From Prostheceraeus crozeri (Eukaryota; Platyhelminthes; Polycladida; Euryleptidae), in assembly GCA_907163375.1 (NCBI GenBank), contig CAJQUW010014769.1:992001-1056000 (forward strand): 64,000 nt of DNA. Direction: 5' to 3'. Shown one piece after another: positions 23,780-34,989 of this stretch (positions are counted from its first letter, which is position 1; every line of letters begins with the position of its first letter). A program made the translations under genes and the position numbers. Under the pieces are notes generated by a model, which had not been told where the DNA came from, ran no database searches, and worked only from the letters and a program-made list of their open reading frames with translations.

Positions 23780-24460
23780 TAATCTTGCATACAGAATAAA
23801 ACGTATTGCATCATGAAAACAGAAAACTGCGCTACAATGAAATACAGGTACGATTTCAGCAACTAAATTACCCGCTGCCCCTTATTAAGAATGCCATTCT
23901 TAGGACTGAATCTTTCAATATGAAAAGTGAAAATGATAACAAACGTGAAAAGAAACACATTCCATTTATAAGAACGCACAATGAGAACAATCCAAATGTC
24001 TTTTAAAATGTGATAAAACCAATATTCAATTCTCTTCAATATATTGACTCATCTTCGTCAACCTAAGTTGCTGATCTCTATATTTTCAAAAAAAGAACAG
24101 AAACACCATTCGTGGCGATCAGCGTTGTAATGATACCCATTGTAAAACTTGTGACATCATCACGCCTGGTTCTTCTACTTCTTTCCATACCAAAGATAGT
24201 CAAAAGCACTTCAACATACATCAAAACATTTCATGCTCGAATGTCGCAAATGTCATCAATACTGTATAGGGCAGACTAGACTGGCGACAAATTCAGAAAG
24301 CTCATGAAAGTGAGTAAAGACATAGCCGTGTTCGGCACGGGCTTTTGTGCAACTTCATTTTATCGGGAGCAAAAATTTTAGAACGGGAGCGCAAGGAAGC
24401 TATGTTTATTCGGAAATTTCTCCCTACCCTTAATGTATACGTAGCTTATTTTGAATTGTT
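23780..24460 (+). pseudogene. Penelope-like element linker and GIY-YIG remnants
   Basis: The open segment 23806-24006 has KLRYNEIQVRFQQLNYPLPL and HIPFIRTHNENNPNVF, clearly the same linker as in the PLE at 20860-21665 (LRYNELKTRLLALKYP). Beyond it, in broken frames, are a Cys-rich patch (HCKTCDIITPGSS) and a degraded GIY-YIG stretch up to about 24440. The two PLEs therefore belong to one subfamily. Confidence 0.65.
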
Positions 24461-24543
24461 TTTCATCTACTCATGTATTTAACTTTGAATGTAAATTTCT
24501 ATTCTATCAGTTGTATCAGGTATGTCTGGTTGTATGCATAAAT

Positions 24544-24580
24544 GCCTTAACAAGCAGACAAGCTGCGAAATATATCGGTA
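24544..24580 (+). ncRNA. Eroded hammerhead-like hairpin behind a PLE
   Basis: cttaacaa, then stem gcag-acaa-gctgc, then gaaat, in hammerhead order about 100 bp behind the PLE remnant. The CUGANGA box is lost. Weak alone. Confidence 0.3.
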
Positions 24581-24603
24581 TATAGGCATAAAGGGAAATC
24601 TGG

Positions 24604-25090
24604 TTGATTTTTATTTTACAATATGTATATTATTGTTAAGATAGCCATCCTTAGCTTATAGCATTTATTATTAACATTGATTTTATAGCCCTTTTATTTC
24701 TAAATATATATATATATATATATATATTGATGAAAATGTGGGTTGCAACAATTCGCAAAATTATAATATTAATTCAATTCAATTTGAAGACAAAAAGAAA
24801 AACTCACAAATTTACACAAGCACTTTCTAATCTTCAGGTGCAAGTAGCAACGATTATATGAAGTCAAAAAGTAGTGGATTGATTGGTCAAGTTCATTATA
24901 GGTTGCATGGAATTCAAAAAATTGCATGGATAACATGGTATTTAAGAAGGATGATATTTCTCTGAATGGATATTTTGGGTAATTGGAAGGGAAGGAAATA
25001 GTAGATATTTCTATGTAAGAAAGACGAAAATTATTCAGAAATTATTCAATTTGGGATTAAATTTCTCAATGAAGAAGCGTTCTTTGCAGC
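24604..25090. other. PLE 3' flanks and (TA)n run
   Basis: Contains a TA microsatellite at about 24704-24728 and, on the minus strand at 24808-24840, the order CCTGAAGA-TTA-GAAAGTG. That keeps the CUGAAGA box and GAAA of a hammerhead, but stem II is reduced to nothing. It lies downstream of the minus-strand PLE at 25092. No gene. Confidence 0.45.
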
Positions 25091-25091
25091 G

Positions 25092-25450
25092 TCAATTAAC
25101 TGTATCACCATTTTTTATTTTGCAAAATGGGAAAATAGAGAATTTCTGCCCTCCACAAGTGTCAATATGTTCACTAACTTTAATTTTTCTATGTTCAGGA
25201 TGAGTTATTAGTTCACTGTGTATGCTCGTTCGTTCTCTAACTGCATTTCCCGTCTCTCCGATATAATATTGGTTGCATCCCACACAAGTAAGCACATAGA
25301 TGACATTTAGGCTGAGCATGACATTTGGTCTTTTATTTGAAATACAGTTCCATTGAAGTTGTACTGCGAACCTTCAAGTATGACATCACATGTTCCACAA
25401 AGGGGACTTTTGCATCTTTTCAACATACTGTATGAGTTCTCTGCTGTTTA
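25092..25450 (-). pseudogene. PLE Cys-rich linker and GIY-YIG domain
   Basis: Minus strand. First a conserved zinc-binding-like patch (PLCGTCDVILEG, then FQIKDQMSC), then NVIYVLTCVGCNQYYIGETG with the YIG tyrosine and glycine, then VRERTSIHSE, KVSEHIDTCGG and FSIFPFCKI. This is the C-terminal half of a PLE protein, the domain that nicks target DNA. A stop separates the Cys patch from the nuclease start, and the C-terminal end is truncated at 25092. Confidence 0.8.
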
Positions 25451-25479
25451 GCAAATTTTGAAGGACATAAGCGTCTCTT

Positions 25480-25620
25480 TTTAGAGAACGAACGAGAATA
25501 GACAAGGAGCAAATAATTCATCCTGAATATCGAAGAATCAAAGTCAGTGAATATATCCAGGGTGGACACCATGCCTTGTCCAATTTATTTTTAGATGAGA
25601 CGACAAGTTTTCCAGCTAAT
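25480..25620 (+). pseudogene. Inverted partial copy of the same GIY-YIG domain
   Basis: Plus-strand segment reading RERTRIDKEQIIHPEYRRIK then VSEYIQGGHHAL. It is homologous to the RERTSIHSE...KVSEHIDTCGG part of the minus-strand domain at 25092-25319. The two therefore form a tail-out inverted pair about 150 bp apart. Confidence 0.6.
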
Positions 25621-26159
25621 ATTAATTGTATTTAGTAAACTTGGTACACTTTTTATATCATCAAAAGAAAAATGTCTGAAAAGTAATTTTGACCGAGATG
25701 CACTTTGAACGAGATGTATGCTTTGAATTAAATCACAGAAAACATTTAAGCAGCCCTACTCATATAAACCTCTAATTAAAACATTCCAAGTGAACAAAGC
25801 AGACGGAGCTTGTAAAATTTGTCAGCCCTCTTCTCTCATCATGCATAATGACTAAATGCATGTAGGATTTTGGTTATTATTCCACCATGCAATTCTTGGT
25901 AAAAATCCCCCTAGGTGCATCAGATGTGTGGGCGCTACTATCATATGACAAGCGATAATCATCAGCTAATAATCGCCTTAAGAAAAGCATCAACTGAGAA
26001 ATTAGAATTCACAATGCGTCGTTCGGAAGCTTAGTCATCACCCCACAGAGAGAATCCCACGCATTTTTGTGAAAGTTGTACTGTATATCGTAACATATTG
26101 AGCCCAGGCGCTTCGGAGAACTTCGCTTCATTCTATCATCCTTTATTTACGAGTAACAT

Positions 26160-26202
26160 ACCAAATTGCAATTTCAAAGACAATGTCTTCTTCGTCAGTG
26201 GT
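26160..26202 (-). ncRNA. Hammerhead ribozyme behind a PLE (near consensus)
   Basis: On the minus strand: stem I ACCA/UGGU (4 bp), box CUGACGA (fits CUGANGA), one extra base, stem II GAAGAC-AUU-GUCUUU (6 bp with one G-U), GAAA, stem III closed by the palindromic AAUUGCAAUU core with a GC loop, cleavage triplet AUU. Predicted cut lies just before the UGGU arm. It sits 66 bp after the stop of the GIY-YIG domain of the same strand, the place where PLEs are known to carry hammerheads in their terminal repeats. The extra base beside stem II may weaken it. Confidence 0.65.
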
Positions 26203-26267
26203 TTAAATATAAAAGCACACGTTAAAATCAATCAGTCATCAAAAGAGAAATTTAGTCCAATAGAATG

Positions 26268-27404
26268 CTACAAACGTAAAAACAATGGTACTGAAGTAGT
26301 GTTACTGTTTAACAATAAAGACTTGTCAGTAGCGGCAATGAGTACAGATTCTGCGATACGAGTATTATTCGTTCGGGCAATGACAGAGAAAGCGGAATTA
26401 TCGTTCACATGGTTATGCAAGGTGATTTCATTTGACAGGGGGCGACCTTTGATGTGTTCGTTAATTCTAGTTTGCAAATGCCCAGTGGTTTCACCAATGT
26501 AACACTTTCGACAGTGTTCACAAGAAAAATTGTAGATGACATTTGAGGAGAGACCAATAGGCATTCTGTCTTTTCTATGAAAGAAGTTCGCAGTTTTGGT
26601 AGTCTTGAAAACAATTACAATTTTGGAATCTTTCAGAATCTTGTTCAACCGATGAACATGATTGCGAATTTCTATTTTTGACTCTTTAATGTATGGCAAT
26701 TTCCAGTACACAATTTTCATAGATATATCACCAGCGCCAGGATTTTCAGAGACGCTATCAGAATTTTCAGAAACACTTTGATCGTTATTGTTAGACCTAT
26801 TGCTGTGATTGACAGCTCTGTGTTCGACCTTCCGTTTGACATCCAGAATGAAGTTGACACTGTAACTATTGCGAATGAACAAACTGATAATGATATCACA
26901 GGATTTCTTGTAGAGAACGTCAGTGCTGCAGATCCGTTTAGCACGATTGAAAAGACACTTCATGGCAGCTTGTTTATATTTCTTCGGAGCATAAGCACAT
27001 GAAGGAATATAAACTCCACAATTAGAAGGTTTACTCGTATAATGTCACGAAATATCGAACACAGAATTGCCATCATGAATAATCTCAGTATCAAGGAAAG
27101 CAATAGAACCATCAGATTCAATTTCGATAGTGAATTTTATCTCATTGCTCTGATTATTCAGAAAATTTAAAAATGAATGCGCAGAATCTGTACTCATAAA
27201 AATGGAAAAAATGTCGTCCACATATCTCTTGTAGAAAAGAGGCTTCTGTTCAGCATATGCACACATTTTTCTTTCAATTTTATCTATCGCAAAAGCAGCA
27301 ATGGTTGGTGCAAGGGGAGATCCCATGGCCATTGTGCTGTATAATAATGAATTCATCATGATGCTATTTCTCAACAAGACCCAGGAAGTAAAGCAACATG
27401 ACAC
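26268..27404 (-). pseudogene. Penelope-like element: reverse transcriptase and GIY-YIG
   Basis: Minus strand. The right part (27045-27404) has TMAMGSPLAPTIAAFAIDKI, YKRYVDDIFSIF with the catalytic aspartates, and IAFLDTEI. The left part (26268-26963) has the basic linker MKCLFNRAKRICSTDVLYKK, a KIVIVFKTTKTANFF segment, then NVIYNFSCEHCRKCYIGETT, LQTRINEHIKGRP and IAESVLIAA with the nuclease glutamate. The two parts are in different frames with a short gap, and the N-terminal third of the protein is missing, so it is inactive. It belongs to a different PLE subfamily from the one at 20860. A hammerhead follows at 26160-26202. Confidence 0.85.
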
Positions 27405-27499
27405 GTTTTCAGAGCAACATGAAATGGGTCACTACAAAATATTTGGGGGAGGGGCTGGGTCCCCTGTGTCCTGTGTCCACACCACCCCTGCATGAGGTT

Positions 27500-28086
27500 T
27501 TCGTATGACGCCAGATTCATCTAATCTACTTTCCTCTTTAAAACAGTCCACAAATGCTCGATTGGGTTTAGGTCAGGCGAACTACCCGATCACGCTCCCA
27601 AAATTTTGAAGCTCGACTTTCCAGGCATTCGGAAGCAAACTTCACAGGATGAGTTGGAGTTCCATCATGTTGAAACGTGTTGTAAGATCGAGCTGCTATC
27701 CAATTGGGAAGCTTCTCTTTCTTAATTTCAATATAGGAATTTGCTTTTAATATGCTTCCTTGAGGCATGAACCAAAGAACACCACGACTGGAGGCAGACA
27801 TATAGTCCCACATCATTATGGAAGAAGCTGCTCTCACCGTCGGTGCATCATAACTGGAATCGCAATGATTACCAGATGGTTTAGAACTCTTATATTAGTG
27901 TGAGAAAAGAGAAAAATGTTTTATTTGCGTTTAGTTCCTGAAAAGGTAGATCGAATGTGATACATGTCATGAACAGTCGATTTTGTAATTCCAAGGCGAA
28001 CTGAAATTTGACGCTCAGAATGACCTTCTTCTTTAATCACGGTCATTTGAGCTCGCTTCGTGCTGGAAATTTCACGTTCTCTCATG
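27500..28086 (-). pseudogene. Tc1-like transposase, broken
   Basis: Minus strand. It begins near 28086 with MREREISSTKRAQMTVIKEE and SERQISVRLGITKSTVHDMY, the DNA-binding helix-turn-helix of Tc1 elements. The middle, including the first catalytic aspartate, is deleted. It resumes at SIMMWDYMSASSRGVLWFMP, then YNTFQHDGTPTHP with the second aspartate, and SPDLNPIEHLWTVLKRK with the third acidic residue (DD34E type). Inverted repeats were not found. Confidence 0.8.
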
Positions 28087-28553
28087 ACAAATGACGCTGT
28101 GATTGATATAAGATAGTGTCTCTACAGATACCTTGTATGCTTCAGTGTTTAGTTTGGTTGCTACGTGTATTTTTAGAAACTGGGACTTACAAAGGAACTA
28201 AATCAAGCGACTGAATGATCTGATTATGTGTATGCTGACAATTTTTTTGTCGTTAAAATTTCATCAAGATAAAAGTTGCATCAAGAACAGTCAGAACACC
28301 ATTCATCCATAAATTATCTTCTATAGTGATGTGCAGATGTATTCACTGCTTTGACTAGTTCCCAATTGAAAGTGTGACCTGTTTCTTGTATTTGAGAGGA
28401 GCTTTAACTTTAATTTTCAATTTTAAATTAGAAATAAAACAGAAAATTGACCAAAATATTAGAACAGAACCCCAGCACGAGTAAAGATTTTGTGCCATAC
28501 CTTCTGTTCGGGTAGCATCGGAGATAATCGGAAAACTGCGTCATCACACAGCA
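28087..28553. other. No gene recognised
   Basis: AT-rich spacer between the Tc1 relic and the TTAA-flanked MITE. Only short motif-free frames. Confidence 0.4.
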
Positions 28554-28931
28554 TTAACCCTCGCCCCACTGGGGTGTTTTGACAAGCGCGACCTGCCGGA
28601 GGGAGGGGGCGCCCTCTGTATATCTCCGAAACTGAAGGTCCAAATTCTAAACGAAACACACCAAATGAAAGCTCTCATCATGACTCATTAGAAGATTATC
28701 ATTGTTTTTGTAAAAGGTCAAAAAGATGTTTTTTACTATGGTTATTATTTCTTGCCCAATTCTAAATTTTGAATTTCGAATTCAAAACGACGATGTATCT
28801 ATAGATATAATCTCCAAGGGAATCATCATTTTTCTGCTCAAATTCACACGAGAACATTTTTTTGATAAATTTGAATAGTTTAGTATTAATAGGGATCCCG
28901 TCAAGGCCGCCCCCAGTGGGGCGAAGGTTAA
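28554..28931. mobile_element. piggyBac-like MITE
   Basis: Flanked by TTAA at 28554-28557 and 28928-28931. Inverted ends: CCCTCGCCCCACTGGGG on the left and, reading inward from the right, CCTTCGCCCCACTGGGG, 16 of 17 matching. Internal length is 370 bp with no transposase. TTAA duplication plus CCY-type ends is the signature of the piggyBac superfamily. The GC-rich tips contrast with the AT-rich interior. Confidence 0.75.
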
Positions 28932-29086
28932 AATTACTCAATTTAATTTGCTCCGACAAGTACTATTCACTCAATGTTTGGCAGACTCAAACGAAAGAGA
29001 AACAATTGCCTAAGACAAGCCTGAGTACTGTCACCCGACTTTTTCAATCAGTATAGTGACACCATCTTCAGCGAGGTAACTGAAAT

Positions 29087-29960
29087 GATTGTACTGAAAG
29101 TCGGTGGCATCAACATCAATAATATTCGTTATGCTGATGATACGGTATTGATAGCAACATCACAGGATCATTTACAAGATCTCTTGAATAAAGCAGCTGA
29201 AGCAAGCCGAGAAATGGGACTTACCATTAATCTCAAGAAAGCTAAGGTAAGCAAGTAAGCTAAGTTGTAAGCAAATATGCTGAAAAACCACCATGTCAGT
29301 TGAGAATCGGAAATGAATGCATCAAGGAGGCAGACTGTTTCACCTATCTTGGTAGTGTAATTTCAGCCGACACTAGATGTAAAGTAGAAACCAAAAAACA
29401 AATTGCCATTGCCAAGTCGAAATTCCAAGACATGCACTCACTATTTGGCGACAGAAACCTGTCAATGAAATTAAAGATCAGATTGTTAAAGTGTTACATA
29501 GGGTCGATCCTGGCCTATGGCTGTGAAGCATGGCCTTTGACCACTGAACTGGAAGCGAACATCGCAGCAGCCGAAATGTGGTTTATTCGACGAATACTCC
29601 GGATAACATATTATCTGGATAGAGTTTCCAACGCTGAAGTTTTGAGAAGAGCTGGTGTGAGAAGAGAGCTTCTGTCACCGTCACGAAGAGACCGTTACGT
29701 CTCCTCGGTCACATTATTCGAGGAGGCGGTTTGGAATGTGTTACGCTGCAGGGTCGCATCGAAGGAAGACGTTCGAGAGGGCGACAACGAACACGCCTGG
29801 ACCGTACAAAGAAAACCACGAGAGTGGAGTCCGTCGCGGCCATCTTCAGCTGTGCTCGGAACCGTTCAAGGTGGAGAAGCATGATCCCCAAGCGTGTATC
29901 ACGCATGGCACCTAGGTAAGGCAAGGCTTCCCTCCCATGCCGATTAGAGAAATACAATTA
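29087..29960 (+). pseudogene. RTE-like LINE reverse transcriptase C-terminal part
   Basis: Starts in the catalytic block (NNIRYADDTVLIATSQDHLQ, then INLKKAK), is interrupted around 29250 by stops, and continues in 29300-29884 with CFTYLGSVISAD, LKCYIGSILAYGCEAWPLTT, AEMWFIRRILRITY and VSNAEVLRRAG. Near 29710 the match moves to another frame (LGHIIRGGG, LQGRIEGRRSRGRQRTRLD), the basic tail typical of RTE-type LINEs. So there is at least one stop region and one frameshift. The endonuclease is missing. Similar to, but not the same subfamily as, the copy at 34990-35640. Confidence 0.8.
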
Positions 29961-30320
29961 GATAAAGGAATCAGATTTAGAGAAACGCAACACAATTTTC
30001 AAAATTCAATGTCAAAATTGTAATTCAGAATATAATGAACAAACGAGCAAACAACTGAAAGCTCGTATTCATGAACACAAACTTCCAGTAAGACGAACTG
30101 ATCCCCGATCACAAATGTTCTCTCAAACGCACGAGAAACAGGTCAAAGCAGTGAATACATCTCAACATCATTATGGAAGAATGGCGTTTTTATTGTCGCA
30201 TCAATCGCCAAAATGGGTCTGGATAACCCTGTGTTTACCTTCGACAGCAATTGGAATGACTATAGGTCACTTTTCACATATTTCCACAGTAATGCACGTA
30301 GGACATCTAGATATGCATGA
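29961..30320 (+). pseudogene. PLE GIY-YIG-like relic
   Basis: Plus strand TIFKIQCQNCNSEYNEQTSK then LKARIHEHKLPVRRTDPRSQ. The CxxC, the RIHEH block and spacing resemble a GIY-YIG start in a PLE. Much degraded; ends are unclear. Confidence 0.45.
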
Positions 30321-30377
30321 GTAGCATAGTTTCTTCATTTCCTCATTTAAAAATTTCCAACTTTTATTTTCACATTT

Positions 30378-30425
30378 TTATCTTATCTGATGATGTACTG
30401 CTCGCAGTTGCGGTAACGAAAATTT
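30378..30425 (+). ncRNA. Eroded hammerhead-like motif
   Basis: CUGAUGA at ~30379, one extra base, stem II GUACUGC with GCGGUA(A)C, GAAA, then a UUUGCAAA palindrome in the stem III place. The cleavage position and stem I do not fit, so activity is unlikely. It lies behind the PLE relic at 29961-30320. Confidence 0.4.
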
Positions 30426-31974
30426 GCAAAATGCAACTTTTTGATGAACGAATTTCAACGAAAGAAATATATGTATATCGCAATTTTCATTCTTTCACTC
30501 TTCCGAAAACAGGTTACAGCGTGAAACAGTGGACAAGTTAATGTGCTTATCAATGTCCAAGTCGCCGAACTTAAGGCAGAGTAGTTTGTATTTCAACAGT
30601 CTGCATTCTCTATCTATAACTGAGTTTGCTATCAAACGCCCGAAATTTTATGGTTGGGCGACTACTATTTTTGTCATTTCATTGTCTGAAAATATTCGTT
30701 TCAGTAGGTTGCTGTATATTTGCACATTTCGTGAAAGCTTATTATTCTGACAAAATACGATAATGCATATAAAGTGGTTTTGCAGATTTCACAAAAGTAT
30801 GGAATTGTCTTTTGTCGAAAGAGAACTGCGAGATAGATCGTAAAGCTAGGTCACAATATGCTGCATGAAAGCAGATTTTTAAACTGTATGGTTGTAAGGA
30901 CATTACAAGCTCTCGGGATCGGACGTGTGGTGCATGAAGTTTGTCATGATAAAATGTCTTTTGGCAGATTCCTTCGCCATGTTTTTTAAAGACCTGTGAT
31001 ATCAAAATTTGTATGTAGCCTGCTGTTTCAAAAAATTATGAATGTCCTATAATCAGGGCGTCCTAAGTGCTGTCTGCTTGAATTATCATCCTTTTATTTA
31101 TCTCACGCAGAGTTTCGACCTCCATTGAAATTTTTATCTTTGTCGAGGTGAGTTCGAGGTCAGGTTTCTTTTTTAATCTTCATTCGAAAGTATTTTATAT
31201 ATATTATATATATATATATATATATACATAGTTACTAATGTTAATCCTAAATAGGACTGATAGACGTTCACGCCGGTCAACGGGTAAGATATTTGCACAC
31301 TGCTACATATCAAAGTGTTTAAATATGCTAAGTGTGCAATCAACTCATTGCTCTAATGTATTTTTTTTGGCGACATGTCCGCCATCTTTTTTCGCCAAGA
31401 TGATTTTCAGAAATTCACATTTACCAATTTCAAAAAGTTACTGTGGCTAAAATTTTTGGCAACAACTCAATTTTCCAATTGATTCCTACCCAAAATTCAT
31501 CAGGCTTCTCATATTTCATGCCAATTTTGCTGATGGACGTGTCATTTCTGAATGGTGTGGTTTCACAGATGAAACAGTGGAGAAATTGCTTCATTTTGCG
31601 CTTAGATATTGTTTATCTACATATTTAAGATTGCATCTAATACAAATACTTCCTGGAAAGAGAAGAAAGGAATCTTTGCTTGCTTTTTTAGTAACATTTT
31701 TTGCCAATGATGGATATGCTACGCCTCCCATCACAGTGAAGGTCAACTCTGCGTGGTTGAAGCACGTGACCCTTATGTGTGTCCTAAAACAACACAGCAT
31801 ACCCTTATTTTAGCGAAGTCTTAAGTCACTGTGCCCAGAGTAAACAAGAGTAACCAGCTGTTGGAAATTCCACCGTCATCATGAGAATTGAACGAGATGC
31901 TCCCACACAAATAACTCGACGTTTACACTTGTGACGTCATACTGAATCGTTGTCTGACTGTTGTTATTAAAGAG
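30426..31974. other. No gene recognised; (TA)n at 31196-31228
   Basis: Short motif-free frames only. Contains one TA microsatellite. Confidence 0.45.
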
Positions 31975-32798
31975 TACCGTATTTCTTTGAATAAGAGACG
32001 CGTCTCTTATTTTTTTCAGATCCCTGATTGATGCGTCTCTTATTCAGGGGCGTCTCTTATTCAAGGGCGTCTCTTATTTATCAAATGTTCAAGTTTTCAT
32101 TCTTTCATTAGAAAAAGATGTCTTAGTTTTTTGCTACTATTCTCTTAGGTAACCTTCGCATTCCTCATTTAGTCCTATGTCATCGGCAAATTTCGCCAGT
32201 AATTTTTCTTACATATATACGCTTTAACATAATTCAGATATTTTGGAAATGAAAGGAGTTTTATGGTTTGTAGTAGCATATCTTGTAGACTCATCTAATA
32301 CAGTCATATACCAGTACATGTTGGACACTATACATGTAGACTAGATCTGAATTTACCGAAACGAAAATACCGATAATCAAGTAGTATTTACAGCAAAAGT
32401 TACCGACCGGTACATGACTCCAAATGCAAAGGAAGCTACCGTATAATGTCTCCTTAAATGGTAGATGAAGTAGCCTAACCTTAAGTAAGCCTGCATGTAC
32501 GTATGTACAACATGCATGTACTGCATGTACAACAACAAGAAGCCTTATATATTATACAATATTTGGTCATCATACCCGGTATTTACTAGTAGACTGACTT
32601 ATTTTACTAAGATAAGTAGGCCTAATAATCCCTCAGGCGGATGTAGCTACCACATTACAATAACCTGCATGTAATATGTCTATAGCAGTCTATTTTTTGT
32701 ACATGCGTCTCTTATTCAAGGGCGTCTCTTATTAAATTTTTTCCTCTCACGGATGCGTCTCTTATTCAAGGGCGTCTCATATTCAAAGAAATACGGTA
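31975..32798. mobile_element. MITE with TA flanks and internal tandem repeats
   Basis: Inverted ends CCGTATTTCTTTGAATA at 31977-31993 and its complement at 32780-32796, each flanked by TA, suggest a Tc1/mariner-type MITE of 820 bp. Next to both ends are several tandem units of the form gcgtctcttattcaaggg (about 18 bp). The interior is AT-rich and non-coding. Confidence 0.65.
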
Positions 32799-33690
32799 TA
32801 TCAGACAGCGACAGACAATGACTCAGTGAGACTTTTCACTGCCATTTGAGGGATGTGGCGCGGTCATCATCGCTTCACGAGTTGTAGAGAAATGACTTTG
32901 TTGATGTCAAGAGCCTTCTGCTCAGACGTTGAGGTCACTGACAACTCAGATGAAGCTGCCGGCATCGCTGCACTTCAAGTCATCGCTTCTAATTCAAAAA
33001 GAATACATCCGATTTGCCAAAATTTGGTATGTGGCTAGAGATATCCTCACCTACGTGTGTTTAAAGTTTTGTGACGATTGATTCATTTCTACGGCTTTTG
33101 GACAAATTTGAAAACGTTGGGGATAACCCATAAGTACCGTTTTTTATTTGTGTTCTACATTTGTGACATGAGTCTCATTCGCCTGACGATGACTGTCTGT
33201 GTCGTTTGAAAGGTCTCGCCTAAATAGACATTTTTACCGAAATATCACGGTTTTCGGCTTCCGTCAAATAGAAAATAATCAATCAAGCCGATTATTTGGC
33301 GAAAAAATGGAAGTATTTATTTCTAATCCTGGTACTCGTTGAATGAAGAATGCAAGTGTTAATTTCAGGTTAGATGGGAGTGAGACCGCAACTAGTCAAC
33401 CAACTGAAGTAAAGTGATTGTACATGTAGTTAGCACCAGTTAGCAACAACAATATGTTTAGGATAAAATTATACACTGTTGAATGTAGGATTGGAAACTT
33501 ATTACGCCGCCGCACTAGTTAAGTGTTTATTAACAAAGGAGAAACGTTGGTTTATTTTATATAGCTTAATAATATAAATTTCGTTGGAAGACCTTTTGTG
33601 AATTGATACAGCCTATAATATTCTAACCGATAAAATCAAATCTACGTTTGCTTAATTCAGTGTCCGATGTCCCAAATGCTTTAACTTGCT
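32799..33690. other. No gene recognised
   Basis: Short open frames without motifs and no repeat ends that I could pair. Confidence 0.4.
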
Positions 33691-34014
33691 TCTGAATGTT
33701 TCGTGTTGCTTTCCATTTTTCTGTTGTGAATATAGTTTTATTTTTCAGCGATTTGCCGGAAGCCGAGGAACTATTGTGTTAATTGCTCAATATATTCAAA
33801 TGCAATTAATACAAAGTATCTGTAGCTTAAGGCAGGAGCATCATTCATCATCTGAATGTTTCGTGTTGATTTCCTTTTTTTCTGTTGTGAATATAGTTTT
33901 ATTTTTCAGCGATTTGCCGGAAGCCGAGGAACTATTGTGTTAATTGCTCAATATATTCAAATGCAATTGCTACATAGCATCTGCAGCTTAAGGCATGATC
34001 GTCATTCATCATTT
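33691..34014 (+). repeat. Two tandem 162 bp units with exon-like core
   Basis: Unit 1 is 33691-33852 and unit 2 is 33853-34014. The central part is identical in both: a T-rich tract ending ttttcag and then cgatttgccggaagccgag, open in one frame (RFAGSRGTIVLIAQYIQMQL) across both. The edges differ at many positions. It resembles a 3' splice site plus short exon that was duplicated, but no protein family is recognised and it may be only a satellite-like duplication. Confidence 0.7.
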
Positions 34015-34989
34015 TTCCTTATTTTCATCAGACCTGTCACTAACTAATAATCAATTTTTTAGTGATCATTTTAGTCAATTGAAATCTAAAACTGATCAAT
34101 GAATGTATGCACAACTGGTTATCAACAAGAAGATGAAGTATTTATAGATTCCAGACAAAGATTACAATATGTTCAGTGGGCAAAAGTTGGCAAATGCATT
34201 AATATAGGAAAACAATCATATAACACCCACATTTGTAGATAAATGAGTGGTTTACGGTCGTACCTTAACAATCAATTAATTTCTATACCAAATCAACTCT
34301 GACATTCTAACCATTGAAATGGAACTTCGTCTATGTTTTTGTCTTCTACGGATAACTATGTGATTTTTCGCTGATTCATAGTTTGACATAGCTATTCAGT
34401 CCCTTCCATTTAATAATTCAATGCTCTTCTGTTATCAATTGAGATATCAAATAAAACTGCTTATAAGAGCAGGCGAAAAAGTAATATCATAGATGTTCCC
34501 ACAAATCATGCATGCTTTGATTGCATACTTCACTTATATACTTACTTTGCTACATATAGACAATAAAGCATCAGGCGCACAGAGTAGTAAAACTAAATAT
34601 ACAAGAAAGATGTTAACAGTCCACAAAGGCTAACAAAGATCAAAAAGAAGGGGTTCATTAGCAAGATGACCAGCCAGGTCGCATTTCGGATCCTTAAGGA
34701 TCTTGTACGCTCAAACCTTAGCCGGCGGACCCCCGCCGAAATGACGGACCCTATACACAGTAACACTATCGATAACAACTTTAACTAAAGCCACACAGGA
34801 TAGACAACTCTTTGGCAGAATGCAAACCAAACTTGAATAAAACAAAAATATGCATATTTAATAATCTCTCCATACACTGATCAGTTTACAAGCTTTATAA
34901 CCACGCTTCACGAAAATATAAAAAGTACTTTTAACTTTAACAATGGCATACTGTAGATGAGAACAATTGCCAGTAAGACTGAGTACATG
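34015..34989. other. No gene recognised
   Basis: AT-rich. A GC-rich patch at 34676-34755 (gccggcggacccccgccgaaa) stands out but has no recognised meaning. Confidence 0.4.

Noticed and set aside
26778-27002. Plus-strand frame opposite a PLE
   Set aside because: Shadow of the minus-strand PLE protein; no motifs of its own.
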